A stretch of 64,000 bases of DNA. Source: Gossypium raimondii (taxonomy: Eukaryota; Streptophyta; Magnoliopsida; Malvales; Malvaceae). The stretch lies in NCBI RefSeq assembly GCF_025698545.1, contig NC_068569.1, positions 12,276,001 to 12,340,000 of the forward strand, read 5' to 3'. A model generated the notes under the pieces. The model searched no databases and was not told the DNA's origin. It saw only the letters and a program-made list of their open reading frames with translations. Both the position numbers and the translations under genes were made by a program. This document shows positions 1-13,187 of the stretch, in pieces. Numbering within the stretch: position 1 is the first letter of the stretch; every line of letters starts with the position of its first letter.

Positions 1-373
1 AATGTGTGATTTTCAATGAAGGTATAATTGGTAACTGCAGTCTTTGAATTGATTTTAGCTTTTAAAACTCTCTTCAACATTTGCTTGCCATGCCTTCTCA
101 AGGCCTAGCTAACAGTTTGGTTTGTTTTTAACTGTTCTTGCCATTGATACTGATGGGAAACAAGTCAAAAGAAGAATTGAACTGAAATAAATTGATTGAG
201 AAATCAAAAACTAAAATTTTATTTTGAAAAAGAAAATAAAACTTTCTGGAAAGCTTTACCTTTAATGTGAAGAATGATCAAATTTAAAAGAGATTCAATG
301 AATTTCAGTGCGAGAAACGTGAAAGGCCAGTTACATGATAGTACCACCAAGATGTCAATGGAAGTTGCTGCTT

Positions 374-3300
374 CTAATTTCCCTCCATTGTAGATCCATC
401 AGTGTTCATACTGTCGATCCATGAATTTGTCAGCTCTGTTAAGAGTTTAACAACATCATCTGATGATCTAAGGAGATACCGAGCATTAGACCTTTTCCGA
501 GCTACAGAGCAAGAAAAATAGTTGTCCCCCTGAAGATCAAGTACTGAAGAACCCTCTTGCAACGACATTCTATCTACCACCCTTGATTGGAAAACATCTG
601 TGTTTACATGGTAACTTTTGCTTCTCTCAATAGTTGGCATAGGACGATGTTTCTTAAGGCGATCTTCCCTGGATAGACTTCTACTTGTCGATAACTTTGA
701 AACAGATGTCCTGACTGGTGGTGTTACATGGGATCTGACAGGGGCTGGCACTTCTGACGGAAGCTCTGGCTCGAAAAAGGTATAAATGTCTTCATCCTGA
801 ACCAATTACAGAATGTTTAACTTCCAATTATTCGTATTTAAGGGTGAAGAATGAGCATCTTTCTGTGTTCCTGAACATATGAGTTCCTTGCCTTATCATT
901 GGCTTTATATTTCAGAATTTATTCAAGCAATGCTAGAAAATTTTCAATTATAGGTCAAAATAGCTAGTGGTGCTAAAACCCCTAAAGCTTTACGTGGTAG
1001 AGTGAAAAAAAATTAGAAAAATGGATAATTGAAGGTGTAGAAAACAGAAAGATAAAAAAATATTTTTTTTCCATAGTTGTTCCAGATAGAAAAGATTAAA
1101 AATTTGAAAGAATTTCTTTTTCTTTTTTGGTAGAGTTGAAAAATGAGAGGAATGAAAATAGAACATTAGAAAAATGCATAATTTTGAATTATCATACACC
1201 TTTTTCTCATTTTTGTCCTCTGATTATTCCAATTTGGAAAGATTAATTTTTATGCATTGGAATAAAAAATGGTTATTTTTATTTCTTTCTTTTCCTACCA
1301 AACCCACTCAAAATTTATTTTTTTGTCTATTTTTCTACTCCCTCTTATCCTTCCACATTTTCACTCAACCAAACACACTTTAGAACTGTTAGGTGATCTT
1401 ATTGCATATTCAGGTCTGTTCCCATTTGAACAAACAGTTTGGAATTGCAGCACAATAAGATATGGTTAATGCAGTGTCTTCAAACTAAATATTTCCATGC
1501 GGGGAATTCCTCAAAATAAAGGGAAACAGCTTAAAGTTGGTAATTGAAACACACCTTAGCTAGAAAGTGGCCAATGCATAGGACATAATCAATGGGTTCC
1601 TTCATGCCTTTGTTATGAACAATTTCTCCAAGGATTCGGTCGATCGCTGCACCCTGACATATATTCATCGAAGCATGAGATAAGCCAGCCTGTGATGCTG
1701 AATGAATAGCAGAAGAGTAATACCACCAATGCATACCTTTGTAACACCGACAGATCGAACCTCAATGGACCGGCTGCCTTGGACAACGTCTAAAGATGCA
1801 TTAGAGATTGGACCTGTCCAAAGATGCTGCAACAAATCCCTTGCTTGAAGTCTTCCGAACTCGACATCTAGAATTTTAAGTTGTTAAGACCAATAAACGC
1901 CAGAAACCAACATTTAGCTTAAATCTGATGTGATTATCATATGCTAAACAGAAGAGACAACATGAATTAGTTGAAGTTTATTGATGAGAACCTGCGTATT
2001 TATAGTTCCATATAAGTGAAGTTTCCCGGAGCTCGAAATGAGATCGAGGAGTTCTTTCAGTAAAATATTCGAATACATGCTGAGATCACAAATAAGCATC
2101 AGACAGTTTAGAACCTGCAGAACTCAGTACGCATTTAACTTTTATTCATCTAACTAACGTATAACCTTGACGCTATCCACCCATTCCATGTTTAAATTTT
2201 CCGGCATTGTCGTCATCCAATCTCCTTTCGTAGCTCGTAAGAACATTCCGTTTTCTGCTGCCAACCACATGCTGTAATCACCAAAGTTCTGCAGAGCAAA
2301 TTATTAGTTCAACTATTTGAGAAAGAAAGGGAAAAGAGTAGAAGAACTAAAGTCATATTTAGAAAAGTAAAAAGAAGCTTACATCATCCAGGACACTTCT
2401 ATCACTTCCACTGAGGACAACAATTGTAGTCTTTGGATCATCACAGAGCTTTCTCAAAGGTTCTTGTAAATCCGGGCGTAACTTGGGCTCCATTTCTTTA
2501 ATTTGGCTGCCCTTCCTCCCAAGGGTATCCACTGGTTCAGTTAAAGTTGCATTGAATCCCTGTATGGAAGTTTGATCATGAAAATGAAAGGGAAAACCAG
2601 AAGGAACTCTTTTTCATAGATTCTCTTCATGAAATGTTCCAAGAGGTAGAGAGTCTAACAGCTTTCTCTACCTTGTCAAATAAAGAATGAAGTTGTAAGA
2701 AATTAAAATACCAGTATGAGCAATCGGTTATTAGACTTCGCGTAACGATCAACTGCAACTTCAATTGGAAGCGGTGGTGGGATTTGTCTTGTCCTTAATT
2801 GAGCTTCAACAATGGTATCATTAAGTTCACTACAAGGAAAAGTTTTTGTTAAAATAAAAATTGAAACAAGAGAAAGACATAAGGGAAACCAGCCAATCAT
2901 CCGTTACTAAAATTCCAGGATCTTGAAAAGAAAAAAGAACTAGTGTTCTCTTTTTTGTTTTTTAACAAAAACATGAAGGCAAAGGGTGTTGCTAGTAAGC
3001 CTTATTTTCTCTCTTTCCTGTCACATGATAAGCACCGGTTGGTCCTGCCCTCACTTCCTCAAGTTTTCATGAAAGAAATTACCAGTACTAAGCTAAGATC
3101 AAACACCTTACAAAGGTTGCAGCCCACTCTTGTGATGTGTGTGTAGTTACATGCACGAAGTTATGGTGGTGGCGTTTCTCTCTCTCATCAGCTGGCATAT
3201 TCAAAGCATAACCGATTGAAGAAGCAACTTCGGTGACGTTCCATGGATTAACCAAAATGGCTCCAGCACCAAGAGATTGAGCAGCCCCTGCAAACTAGAA

Positions 3301-6083
3301 TTAAGCAGAGACGTCTTTACTCTGAAAATTTAAGACTTCGGGAAAAGCCATGAATAGATTTGATTCCTTGTCAGATTCAAGTACCTCACTTAATATAAGA
3401 ACCCCTTTCTTGGAAGCTTGGCAGGCAACAAACTCATAGCTGACAAGGTTCATTCCATCCCGCAAAGATGTCACAAGAGCTACATCTGCATAATTAATTA
3501 ATTTCCAAAAGTTTGGACTTGCGTGAGAAAAGTTGTCATAGTGAAAGAAAAAACGAGAATAGTGATTGAAAGTTGTGTTATGGCACAAAAGTCAGTACCA
3601 GTAACAGCGTATAGTGCACATAATGCATGAAAATCAAGAGAACGGTCCTATAAAAGAGTAAGGAAATGCATTAGAAATCTTTACACAATCAATGAACATG
3701 GAGGCGTGTTGAAAGTAACAATAAAGGGTAGGATAATGTTGTCTTAAGCAGATAAAAAACAATGATCCCGTGGGGAAAAGAAAAACTTCTCCTTAATGTC
3801 TTGATGGCAGTGCATTAATGGCTCTAAAATTGACTAAATAGTGCATTGCTAAGCTTGAAGGTAAGCACAATAGCTCTTTCATCATATTACAGTGAAATAC
3901 AAAGATGATAAAGGTATAGCCGAACCAGATGATGTATAGGTACAGCAGTAAGAGTTCCAAATCTTCCATTAATTCGACCAACAATCTCATGAACCTGGCT
4001 AGTAAGCTTTTGATCTATGAAATCAAGAAAATCAACGTGTAAGATTTTGACAGGGGGGGAGAGGGGGAGGGAAGAAAGCAACATCCACATCAGCAAATCT
4101 AAACGAGTTGTACATCTTGAGATGCTAGTGTATTAGTAAGATGGACCATGCCAATAGTTAATACCCTTGACAGTACTTGTAGCAAAAGCCAAGGCAATCT
4201 TTTAAAGTAATCTAGTAGAATTAGAAAAATGTTGTATAAAGGAACATACACTCAGGAACATCAGTCCTGGTAGGGACAGCAATTTGCAGGAGAACCACCT
4301 TATCACGCCAATTAGGATTTTCCTCAAGGAATTTTTCAAATGCCAAAATCTTCTGTGGTATACCCTTGATCATATCAAGCCGATCAACGCCTAACATTAC
4401 CTTGCAATTGTTAAACATTAACCATGAGTAACTCAATAAACTGTTCGCAGATTTGCATTAAAATGCCCTATAGATGGTATAGACATATTAACAAATATCA
4501 TCAAGTGTAATCGACTATGGTGCAAAGAAGACACAGAAAGAAAGAGAGACAAACGAATCAATTCGTACCTTTCGGCCAGCAAACCTTTCTTTCAGTTCTT
4601 TCATGTGATCTTGAACTTGAGGGAGTTCAAGAGCTCGAATGAACCGATCAGAATCAATCCCTATTGGGAACTAAAATTTAAAGTTCCCAAGAAAAAAAGG
4701 GAAGATGTGATAAGGAATAATGTATTTACAATGCTAAAAGAACTCTGCAAAAAATAAATAAATAAATAAATATATATATATATATATATAAATTGGCATT
4801 TTAAAGCTAGGACATACTGCAGCTACACGAGTCAGCCTTCCTTGATCCTCTACTCCTTCAGGTGTGCCTTCCAGCCCAAGAATACGAGTACAAGCACTAA
4901 CAAAATGCCTTGCATAGTCATATGTATGGAAGCTGGAAAGTTAACATGCCAACAATTAAACAAGATATATGTATTAGCTTTCAAATGTAGCAATGCTGGT
5001 AACAAAAAATGATCTTTACCCTACTAAATCAGCAGCAAGTACTGATCTGAGCAGCTCCGACCTAGACGGTAGTGTCCTATGGATTTCAGAAGAAGGAAAA
5101 GGAGTATGCAGAAACCAACCAACTTTCATTTTTCTGTTCCGCTCTTTCAAACATTTTGGAAGAAACATTAGGTGGTAATCATGACACCAAACCACATCCC
5201 CTTCCACATAATGTTCTTTAACGACTTCAGCAAACATCTGGTTTGCTTTCTTATACGCATCAAACTGAGATTGAAAGCTTCTAGTAGTTGCAAGGCGGTC
5301 TTCTTGTGGGAGACCAAGGTAATGAAACAAAGGCCACAATATGTTGTTACAATATCCATTATAATATTGATGAACAATTTCTTCATCAAGAAATACTGGT
5401 ATACATCTCTGCATTATGTAATGAACACGATTAAACATTTACCCCAAAATCTTTTTTATCGATTACAAGTTAAATTGTTGAAAACATCAAGAATTTGATT
5501 TGTTTGTAACCTTTTCAGCTAAAGCTTTAATTAATGCCCTTTGTCCAATTTCATCAGGGACATTTACACCAGCCCAACCAATCCATCTTGTCTCAAATTC
5601 CTTCACACCTTCGTAAAAAAAAATGTAAAACATTGCAATGTGAAAACTCAACAATTGAAAATGAATTCCAAAAAATGTAAGCGATAGAGAGAAAGAAGTG
5701 ATCATTTATGTTATACCGAGGAGTGCACTGACTAAGCCTCCTACACTTATCTCAAGATGCCATGAATCCACCCCACGTCGTACTGCAGAAACGGGAAGCC
5801 TATTAGCAACCACCAAGAGGCGCTCTCTGGAAGTCCGGGAATCTTGCCTTTCGCATCCATCAGTAGAACATCCATTAGCTGAAATGGTTTCCAAGGATTC
5901 TTCATCGTTGAACCAGCTGAAAGCTTCAAAAGAATCGGGTGAAAACGAGTCATTGTTCGATAACTCAGTTTCACCATCATTCAAAGACTTGTTGAATTTC
6001 CTTAACTCCCTCTCCCTAAGAAGCCTTTCCAATCTTGTTCTCGGTGTGCCACTGTTGTTACAGTTATATTTATTCCCTCGCAT
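374..6083 (-). CDS. TPS1: Alpha,alpha-trehalose-phosphate synthase (UDP-forming), class I, TPS1 type; 17 coding exons
   Basis: Makes trehalose-6-phosphate from UDP-glucose and glucose-6-phosphate, a plant sugar signal, in the cytosol. Coding exons, from the start: 6083-5717, 5608-5511, 5408-5020, 4932-4818, 4670-4569, 4400-4250, 4014-3926, 3647-3599, 3485-3385, 3294-3107, 2829-2712, 2559-2383, 2288-2166, 2079-1992, 1867-1737, 1653-1555, 796-374. All junctions are GT/AG and phases agree, giving 935 aa; Arabidopsis TPS1 is 942 as I recall. The ATG at 6083 (MRGNKYNCN) matches the family start; an in-frame TTG lies just upstream. The N-terminus keeps the basic, Leu-rich extension typical of class I ([12 protein letters not shown]). 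Synthase motifs are present: [51 protein letters not shown]. The C-terminal phosphatase-like domain reads [12 protein letters not shown] where active phosphatases have LDYDGT, so it should be catalytically dead, as is known for TPS1. Intron 16 holds a MITE-like repeat. Confidence 0.96.
982..1383. mobile_element. MITE-like inverted-repeat element in TPS1 intron 16
   Basis: About 400 bases with imperfect inverted ends: the left end CTAAAGCTTTACGTGGTAGAGTG pairs with the reverse complement of the right end (CACTCAACCAAACACACTTTAG). The interior is purine-rich on the left and pyrimidine-rich on the right, and carries no protein. A related copy of about the same length lies in an intron of CAD1 (19992-20393); their right halves are clearly alike. 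I see no clean target-site duplication, so the family (hAT or Tourist type) is not assigned. Confidence 0.6.
4748..4790. repeat. AAAT/AT microsatellite in a TPS1 intron
   Basis: A run of AAAT units passes directly into an AT dinucleotide run. It lies in intron 4 of TPS1, between the exons at 4818-4932 and 4569-4670. Confidence 0.85.
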
Positions 6084-6110
6084 TCCGTTGCTTTTATTCG
6101 ACAAATTAGG

Positions 6111-6195
6111 CTAACAAATCAAATAAAAGAACATTTACAAATCACAAACCATAATCACACTAACAATAGAAAAAAAAGGGTTTATTCTATCTCAC
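6111..6195 (-). other. Possible 5'-UTR intron of TPS1
   Basis: Upstream of the TPS1 start codon, the minus strand has a donor-like CTG|GTGAGA ending at 6196 and an acceptor-like TTGTTAG ending at 6111, 28 bases before the ATG. Removing this 85-base segment would join a purine-rich leader to the start. No transcript evidence is available. The plus-strand reading frame over this stretch has no recognisable product. Confidence 0.3.
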
Positions 6196-6483
6196 CAGAT
6201 TGTTATTGTTATGCGAAATGCAGGTATCTGGAGATGAAATCGACATTGGAGGTAACGAGAAAGGGTGAGATTGGAGAAGATGAAGAGGTGAGAGAGCAAG
6301 TTGGGGTAAACGCGGATATTTGGGATGCTAAGCCAAAGGCTGTGGTGGCTAACTCCAATGAGTTAGTTCATAAAAAATCTATCACCATATATATATATAT
6401 GCACATATTTATGCATTTATACATATGCCATCATCATTTTCAGAGGTTATTCCTAGACCATGCAACCATGCTATATCCGTAAC

Positions 6484-9400
6484 GTACGAATCCAGAATGG
6501 CTTGTCGAATGAGTTAACTTTGTCGTTTATAACCAACCATGATATTTCTAGGAAAAAAACCATTGGGATTTAAACTGTGAAATCATCATTCATTCTCAAT
6601 TACGTTGATGGGTCACCTTCTGCATTGAAATGAACTGTCATTTTATTTATTCTTTATCCAAATAATAATGTTGTTATTTTTATGAAAATCATTAAAATAT
6701 AATGGCTGAAAATAAAGTATGTGGTTTATAAGCTAACTTCACTTCAGAAAGTGAAAGAGATTATATATTGGGGTCACAATCACTCTCTTTTCCATGCTAA
6801 CACAACTCTATTAATGTGTACTATTGTATTTTATATTTTGTTTTAAAATGATTTGGTATCACTTAATTCCGACAATTAAGGATTTTATTTATAAAATTGA
6901 TATCTATTAAGATCTAAGTTATTTGTAAGATAATTTTTATCATACTAATTAAAATAATTTTAGGTTTAACGAGAATGATAAAAAATGTTAATTTGAATAT
7001 TATAATAAGATTTTAGCTGCTTCGAATTTTTAATAAAAAATATTGAAAATAATTAAATGAATAGACACCTATTTATTAATCTAAAATAGGTTAACTTAAA
7101 CAATGTTTGAAAATCTTAATAAGCAAATAAGCTGTAAGTAGGTAGGAACTATTGAAAAATTGTTGAAAATAATACTTATAATATTTTCTTATTTTTCTTA
7201 AATTAGTGATGACAATTTAGATGTTAAAATTACTATTCGCTTTTGAAGCGGATGCGATAGACTTCCTCAAATAATTGATTCGAATCTAATAGTTGGAAAA
7301 TAAATACTTTTAACAAAATTTGAACCCAATACCTCATATATATATAAAGTCATGTTTAAACTATCAATACTCACCTTAAACATTGATTATAATATACAAA
7401 ATTAATAAATAAGGTATAAAAATAATAATATATATTTTTAAAAGTTAAATATAATAATTATTTTTATAAAAAATATCTTCTTTAACATATTGTTCTCTTG
7501 TATCTAATTTAACTTTTCTTGAATCATATTCTTTTATATTCGTAAACCTAACCGAATAATTAATACCTAAATTTGTGTTTATCCTCTTTATTATTCGATT
7601 AATTGAATTAGTTAAATCACTTTTAAAAATTAAAAATATTTATATAATTTAATTAAATATTATAATATGAATTTATTTTATGCTATGGTATATAATTATA
7701 TTTAGCACATATTATATTAAAAAATATATACATATGATTTAAAATGTTAAATTCAAATTTTTTTATGGATTTAAATATTCGAAAGATAATAATATTTAAT
7801 TCAAATTTGGATTTGAATAGTAATACTCGGATAATTTGTAGGTAGATTTGCAGTTTCAAATTCAAATAATCCAAAATTACATATATATGATCCGTAATGA
7901 AATTTTCTTTCTATTTTTATTTTAACATTTGATTTTGTCTTGTCTGCATTTTTAAAATTGTAACATTTTATATTTTTATAGTACAATTTATTTCAAATAT
8001 TTTGTATTAAAATTATTTAAAATTTGACTTTGTTTAAAATAACATAAAATATATTAAAAAGGATAAATTATAAAATATAAATTTTTTATACAATGAAAAT
8101 TTTAAAACATGTGTTATCTTTTAAAAATGTTAAAATCTTATTGCATAAATTTTAATTTATAATAAGAGGTAAAATTGTAAATTAAAAAAATTGTCGTTAC
8201 TATCTTTTTATTTTTTACTTCTTTTCGTATTAGTAGGAAGTTGGTTAAAATATCTCCATATTTTCTGGGAAGGTCGAATATTCAAAAATGAATCCAACAA
8301 TAAATATGTAGTCATGATTTCAGAATAAAATTTAAAGCAAAACTCATTTTAAAAAACAAAAGTGAACTATATTCAATATTTTGTAAAATTTTAAAATTTA
8401 GGGATCAAAATATAAATTAATTAATAGTATAATGACTTTCGATGTAATTTACTCAAAAAATAATTTTTGTTTTTCTGGTACACAATCTAAAAATAGACTC
8501 CATTTCAAGCCAAAAAGAAAAGCTAACTTCCAATGGCAGACACTTAAGCGGGTTTAAGTGGAGGTCATTATGGGATTTTCCTTCTAAGGAAATCAATTTT
8601 TTGTCATAAGTTGACTTCGTTTTGTCTAATTATCTGAAAATAATTCCAAACCTTATGTAAAATTGGAAACAAAAAGCATGTAGTTGAGGTAGAAAGGTGG
8701 AATACTTGGCAAGTTTTGTTTTGATCTGTGGCTAACTTCGAAGAAGGAAGATGTAATTATGAGCAAGTGATGGATATATTACAATGAAATTCAACAAATG
8801 TTGTTTTCATTACTAACTAAGCAAGCCAAAACCCACGTTTTTAATTTATTGATTGGTATTCACTCAAAATACCTTTTCTTCCTTGATTGGTTAGAAGTGT
8901 ATTCAGAATTTCAGATTATACGGAATTTTTAATTTTATTTTTACTCATTGTTGGTTTAATTTTTCAGCATATTTTATTTATTAATACTCCTATAATTTAT
9001 AACCAATTTTAAATGTATAATAATTCATATCATGTCGAATTAATCTAAATTTGAAAAATAGTCCAAAGCTCAGTTTCTGTTTTGTGTAGATTTGAAAATT
9101 TATTTGAAAATTTTCTTTTGTACATAATGTATATGTATGTGATATATATATTTTACCGTCTATGTAAATAATAACCTTCTAATTATACAATATAAAATAT
9201 AATAAATAATTAAAAGATATTTTCTATCCCAACCATAATCATGTTCTAGTTACCATAAAAACAAGTTATCATGTGAAACAAAATAAATGTTATACTTATA
9301 CTTATATATCTACCCATCAACGAGTAGAATAACATACATTGGATTCAAGTCGATTGGAAAAAATAACTATTTGAATTTTTTGTTCGCAAATTCTTGATGT

Positions 9401-9499
9401 CCAAAGCTGTTTCATGAAAAAATGAACTCTAGAAGAGAATGGTAAAAAGAGCTTTCATTTGGTGCTAATAGTGCAAATAGAGAAAGTCATATAGCATCG
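6484..9499. other. AT-rich intergenic spacer without a recognisable gene
   Basis: Very AT-rich DNA with only short chance reading frames on both strands. It probably contains the TPS1 promoter near its left end. I see no RNA gene or element with clear ends in it. Confidence 0.6.
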
Positions 9500-9627
9500 A
9501 CTTTAATAACCTAGTCTTAAATGAAAACTTTTGAATAGTTTAATGACCAAATTGTAACTTTTTTTTGTTAAGTGACCAAAACGAAAGCTTACCCATGGTT
9601 TAGTGACTAATGGTGTAGTTTACCCTA
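9500..9627. repeat. End fragment of a foldback repeat family (GTAGTTTACCCT end)
   Basis: The stretch ends in GGTGTAGTTTACCCT and contains repeated AGTGACCAAAA-type units. Its reverse complement resembles the left end of the longer foldback element at 44842-45410, which begins AGGGTAAACTACA. A further trace of the same end occurs near 56105. No matching second end is nearby, so this is a fragment. Confidence 0.5.
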
Positions 9628-9656
9628 AATTTTATCTATAAAAATTATAGGTAAAA

Positions 9657-10004
9657 GTACCATGGAAGCCCTTAGTTAGATTGCATTTTGCACATTCTAC
9701 TAAAAATAGGCAAATTAGCCCCTATATGTTAGATTTAAGAGCAAATTAGTCTTTTTTTTGTTAAAAATTTTATTCATTTGTACTATTAAAAATGGATGTA
9801 ACTAATAGAATAACCAAACAATAACACGTGAAGTGTCAAGCGTACCTCATGTTGACGTACATAGACTAATTTTTAACAGTAGAAATGGTCCAAATGGATG
9901 AATTTTTTAACAAAATGACCATTTTACTTGTTGATCTAACATATAGAAACTAATTTATTTATTTTATTAGTAGAAAATGTAAAATACAACCTGACTCTTA
10001 GTAC
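9657..10004. mobile_element. Foldback MITE, about 350 bases
   Basis: The outer 70 to 80 bases of the two ends are imperfect inverted repeats. The left arm runs through TTCTACTAAAAATAGGC to CTATATGTTAGAT, and the right arm reads ATCTAACATATAG through TTAGTAGAAAATGT to AGTAC. No protein is encoded. It is a non-autonomous element; I cannot define a target duplication with confidence. It lies about 200 bases upstream of the gene at 10215. Confidence 0.7.
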
Positions 10005-10214
10005 ATAACATCATATATGTAAAACTTTATGGATTTTGAGGTATTAACGTTTAAAAGCCCACAATATACTTTAAAATGTCAAATGAATTCATTTAAGTGA
10101 GCCCAGTCCAATGATAGGTTTTATTTAGGCCCTAAATTAGCCGACTCCGCCTCCTTTAAAATTCACGGCGGAACATCTCGTCGACCGTAAAAACCCGCCT
10201 TAAAATCAACGGCC

Positions 10215-10927
10215 ATGTTTTTACCACCACGTGCAACCGTAATATTTTTCATCCTTCTCGCTGTGACCATCCCGGAAGCCGTTGATTCCCTTTCTTATTC
10301 TCAATACAAAACCTTAGTCTCCCTCTCCCAATCTCTGCTAACGCGCGTGTCCAATTTACGATCCGCACGCGGGGACGCGGATGGCTCGAACCGCGCGAGG
10401 CTCATCGCCGAGAAGCTGGAGCGATGGCAAGGGGTAGGATTTTGGGGCGCGGCGTGGTCGGTAGGATGGGACTACGTTTGGAACTACGCCTGGGGTAGCG
10501 ATTTGGATTACGCGGAAATCTTCGGCGTCGCATCGGATTTGAACCAGTTAGGTAGGGTGTTAGGCGAGTTGACTCGGTCTAACTCGGATATGGAGAGGGC
10601 TAGCTGGGTTGCTGGAAATTACAGAAACGCCCTCGCGATTTCGAATCGGATTTTTAACCGCCTTCTCAAAGTCTTTAAAAAATCGGTACGTTTCTTTTCC
10701 AATCCGTTTATTTTCTTAAAAATGTGGTAGTTTAATTTGGATCGATTGTTAAAACTGGGCAGGGGGCATTAAGGGAAATAACTGAAACGATGCAAAGAGA
10801 AGTATTGGAAGGTGGTCTACTTAGGGACTGCATGGAATTAGGGAGCAACGACTTGAAAGGATTGATTCAAATTTTCAAAGATTTAGCTTCACAGTATTCT
10901 ACTTCTAATCACTCCCAAGAGCTGTGA
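10215..10927 (+). CDS. Uncharacterised 211-aa protein with N-terminal signal or anchor segment; two exons
   Basis: Exon 1 is 10215-10685 and exon 2 is 10763-10927, with a GT/AG phase-0 intron between TCG|GTACG and GGGCAG|GGGGCA; the reading frame is open throughout. The N-terminus is hydrophobic (ATVIFFILLAVTIPEAVDS), fitting a signal peptide or membrane anchor. A central block rich in Trp, Tyr and Gly (GFWGAAWSVGWDYVWNYAWG) follows, then an alpha-helical C-terminal part with regular Leu, ending in a short Ser-rich tail. Exon 1 is much richer in GC than its surroundings, as coding DNA would be. I do not recognise the family and assign no function. The ATG at 10215 is the first in frame, directly after the leader. 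Confidence 0.8.
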
Positions 10928-12289
10928 TATAATCAAACAAGTTGGACATTGATTGTATCTTACTGTAATTTTTATTTTCTTTCCAACAATTTAGATTATC
11001 TCTTCGTATGAAATTAATTCAAATTGGGTTTCTTAATTTCTTCTTTATCCAGTCGACTTGAGCACTCACTGTTCTTTTTCCTCCAACTATTAAATGATAC
11101 TCATTTAACTATTTGCGCCACTGCATTTGAAAAAGAGAAAAAAATCCGTAAAACGGAGGCCGAAGGTCAACAAGGAGCCAGCTAGTACTGTGGTGATGAG
11201 TGAGCACCAGTGCATTTGGGCTGGAAGACTCATGCTAATCGGCTCCTAGATTAATATTGGTGACCCACTAGCATTAATGACTTACTTTTCCTGTTTCGAC
11301 TCACTTAAAGTATGCATTTAATGAATTGTGGAGAAAATGAAGATCATCAAAGTAAACCCAAAATTAAATAGGAAAAGGCCGAAAGGTACTTCGACATATT
11401 TTCATACGAACCTGGCCACGACTAAGTCTAATGGCATGTGATTGAGTTCCAATTTTTCGTCTGTGGACCAAATTGATGATCAGATGTCACGAACTTTTCT
11501 GAAATTGTCTCTTGCTAAAGTCATTTTTCATGCATCAAAATAATAATACAGACCTGGACTCTACTTTATCATCAATATAATACATATTTATCCCAACCAT
11601 ATTTAAGGATACATTTGCAGCCATTTTTAAACATAAATTGCAAAATTATAGTGTTGTGTGTGGTATAAACTTTAGCTTAAAAGATTTAATATTTTTATTT
11701 TGTTTTAAGAAAAAGTAAGATGTTGATTCAATAATAAAATTGAAATTTACAAAACTTTAAGCTCTTAAATTTGAATCCTATCAATTTTAAAATATTAAGT
11801 TAAATAAAATTGTAATTCTCTTAATTTATTAAATTAATTATTCAGTATAATACTAATTGATGTATTAAAACTTTTATATTCCCAAAAAGAAAAAAGGAGA
11901 GTAGGATGCGATTGGAAAAAAGTCAATGAAACAACTTAATTGCTGTTGGTACAACATTAATTAGGCCAGCAACTAATTATTATAAATTATGATTTTCACT
12001 ATTATAGTAAGGTAATGATCCAATGACTATTCTCTCTTTTGATAAATTTATCATCATCATCGTATCAATATCACGATAAGATAAAATTGGAAAAAGATAA
12101 AAAGTTTTAATTTAAAGTAGATTAATTAAAATCAATATTTATCATATAATAAATAAGAGAGTTTCACGTAATGATAAAAAAAAATACAGAGTTCCCTCTC
12201 CCTTAAAGAGGGGATGATTAGAATTTCGAACTCCCATTCTTTCAAAGTTTACGGATGATGATATAAGGCTTTTAAACTATAATGAAAAT
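10928..12289. other. Intergenic spacer, no gene seen
   Basis: AT-rich DNA between the 3' end of the 211-aa gene and a LINE fragment. It contains no open frame of note, no RNA gene I can recognise and no clear repeat ends. Confidence 0.55.
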
Positions 12290-12665
12290 GTATAAATATT
12301 AACGAGAATTATAGAATAAAAACAGTCAACATAAATGTGATATTACCACAAAGAATGCAAACAAAATCAAGATGACCACCCCAAGAATTTAACCTATCTT
12401 TAGTTGATAGCCTATTTTGAAATGCTAACCAAGAAATAAAAGAATGCCTAGGAATTGAAAGCCCTCCCCATACGACCTTATGCCAAGGCACTTTGTCTTG
12501 CTTGTTCCTTATAGTCTCCCAAACTTTACTAGCTTTGTAAGAACCTTGTATCTCACCAACCTGCAGCATAAGCTCCCTTTAACTTCAGCAGTTTTTACCA
12601 AGCCCAACTATGCCATGAAAGAGGTTGAGCATTCCAAAACCGAAACTCCTTTAATGTGACCCTTC
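12290..12665 (-). mobile_element. LINE fragment: C-terminal zinc-binding region of a plant non-LTR reverse transcriptase
   Basis: On the minus strand a frame at 12309-12569 encodes the zf-RVT type motif found at the C-terminus of plant LINE polyproteins: SKVWETIRNKQDKVPWHKVVWGG, IPRHSFISWLAFQNRLSTKDRL, then CILCG. Just upstream (12570-12660) a frame reads FWNAQPLSWHSWAW and KLLKLK, typical of the preceding LINE segment, but broken by stops. Only a few hundred bases survive, so this is a dead truncated copy. The bases on either side show no LINE sequence. Confidence 0.75.
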
Positions 12666-13031
12666 GGTGCTTTTATTAGCAGTATACAAAGCCACAACAA
12701 TGTAGACCAATTCCACATTCATACAATAACGTATTCTTTAGACTAAAGTTTATGTCAAATTATAGATTGTACTATACTACATTCCATACAAGCCAACTAT
12801 ATGGACCGACATTTTTTTTTTCTTCGAGTAGAATTAAACTCCCAGCTCAAGAATTGAGAGTTGAGAGAGGTGAGATTGGAGCACTGGATTGCAATCTAAC
12901 CAGACTCTCACGTTACCTCCGCGTGAAATTAATGCATGCCTCTAACTCTAACCTAACTTCTACAACTGTAAAAGCTAAAAGACATTATCACCTGTCATCT
13001 TTTTGACGATTGATTCTACAAACTTTTATTC

Positions 13032-13043
13032 TTTATATATACT
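13032..13043 (+). promoter_or_regulatory. Likely TATA box of the GDSL gene
   Basis: TTTATATATACT lies about 150 bases before the ATG at 13188, at a distance that suits a short 5' leader starting near 13065. The call rests on sequence and position only. Confidence 0.4.
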
Positions 13044-13187
13044 TATGGATTACCATTTAAATTACTCACCAGTCTCCATAACCTATTACTTACTCCCACA
13101 GGCTTACTTACTCTCACAGTCATTTCCATCAATATTCATTTAGTCATTCACCCTTTTCCTTTTTCTTTCATCTTTTTGATAGTAAAA

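Noticed and set aside
990-1469. Short frames on both strands in TPS1 intron 16
   Set aside because: They lie inside the MITE-like repeat and are low-complexity; no homology or coding character.
5172-5498. Plus-strand frame over TPS1 exon 3
   Set aside because: It is the antisense shadow of a highly conserved TPS exon.
6234-6482. Plus-strand frame upstream of TPS1 with a charged product
   Set aside because: It is antisense to the probable TPS1 leader, has no recognisable domain, and runs into an AT repeat.
12752-13006. 84-codon frame before the GDSL gene
   Set aside because: No domain, unremarkable composition, and overlaps the likely promoter region.
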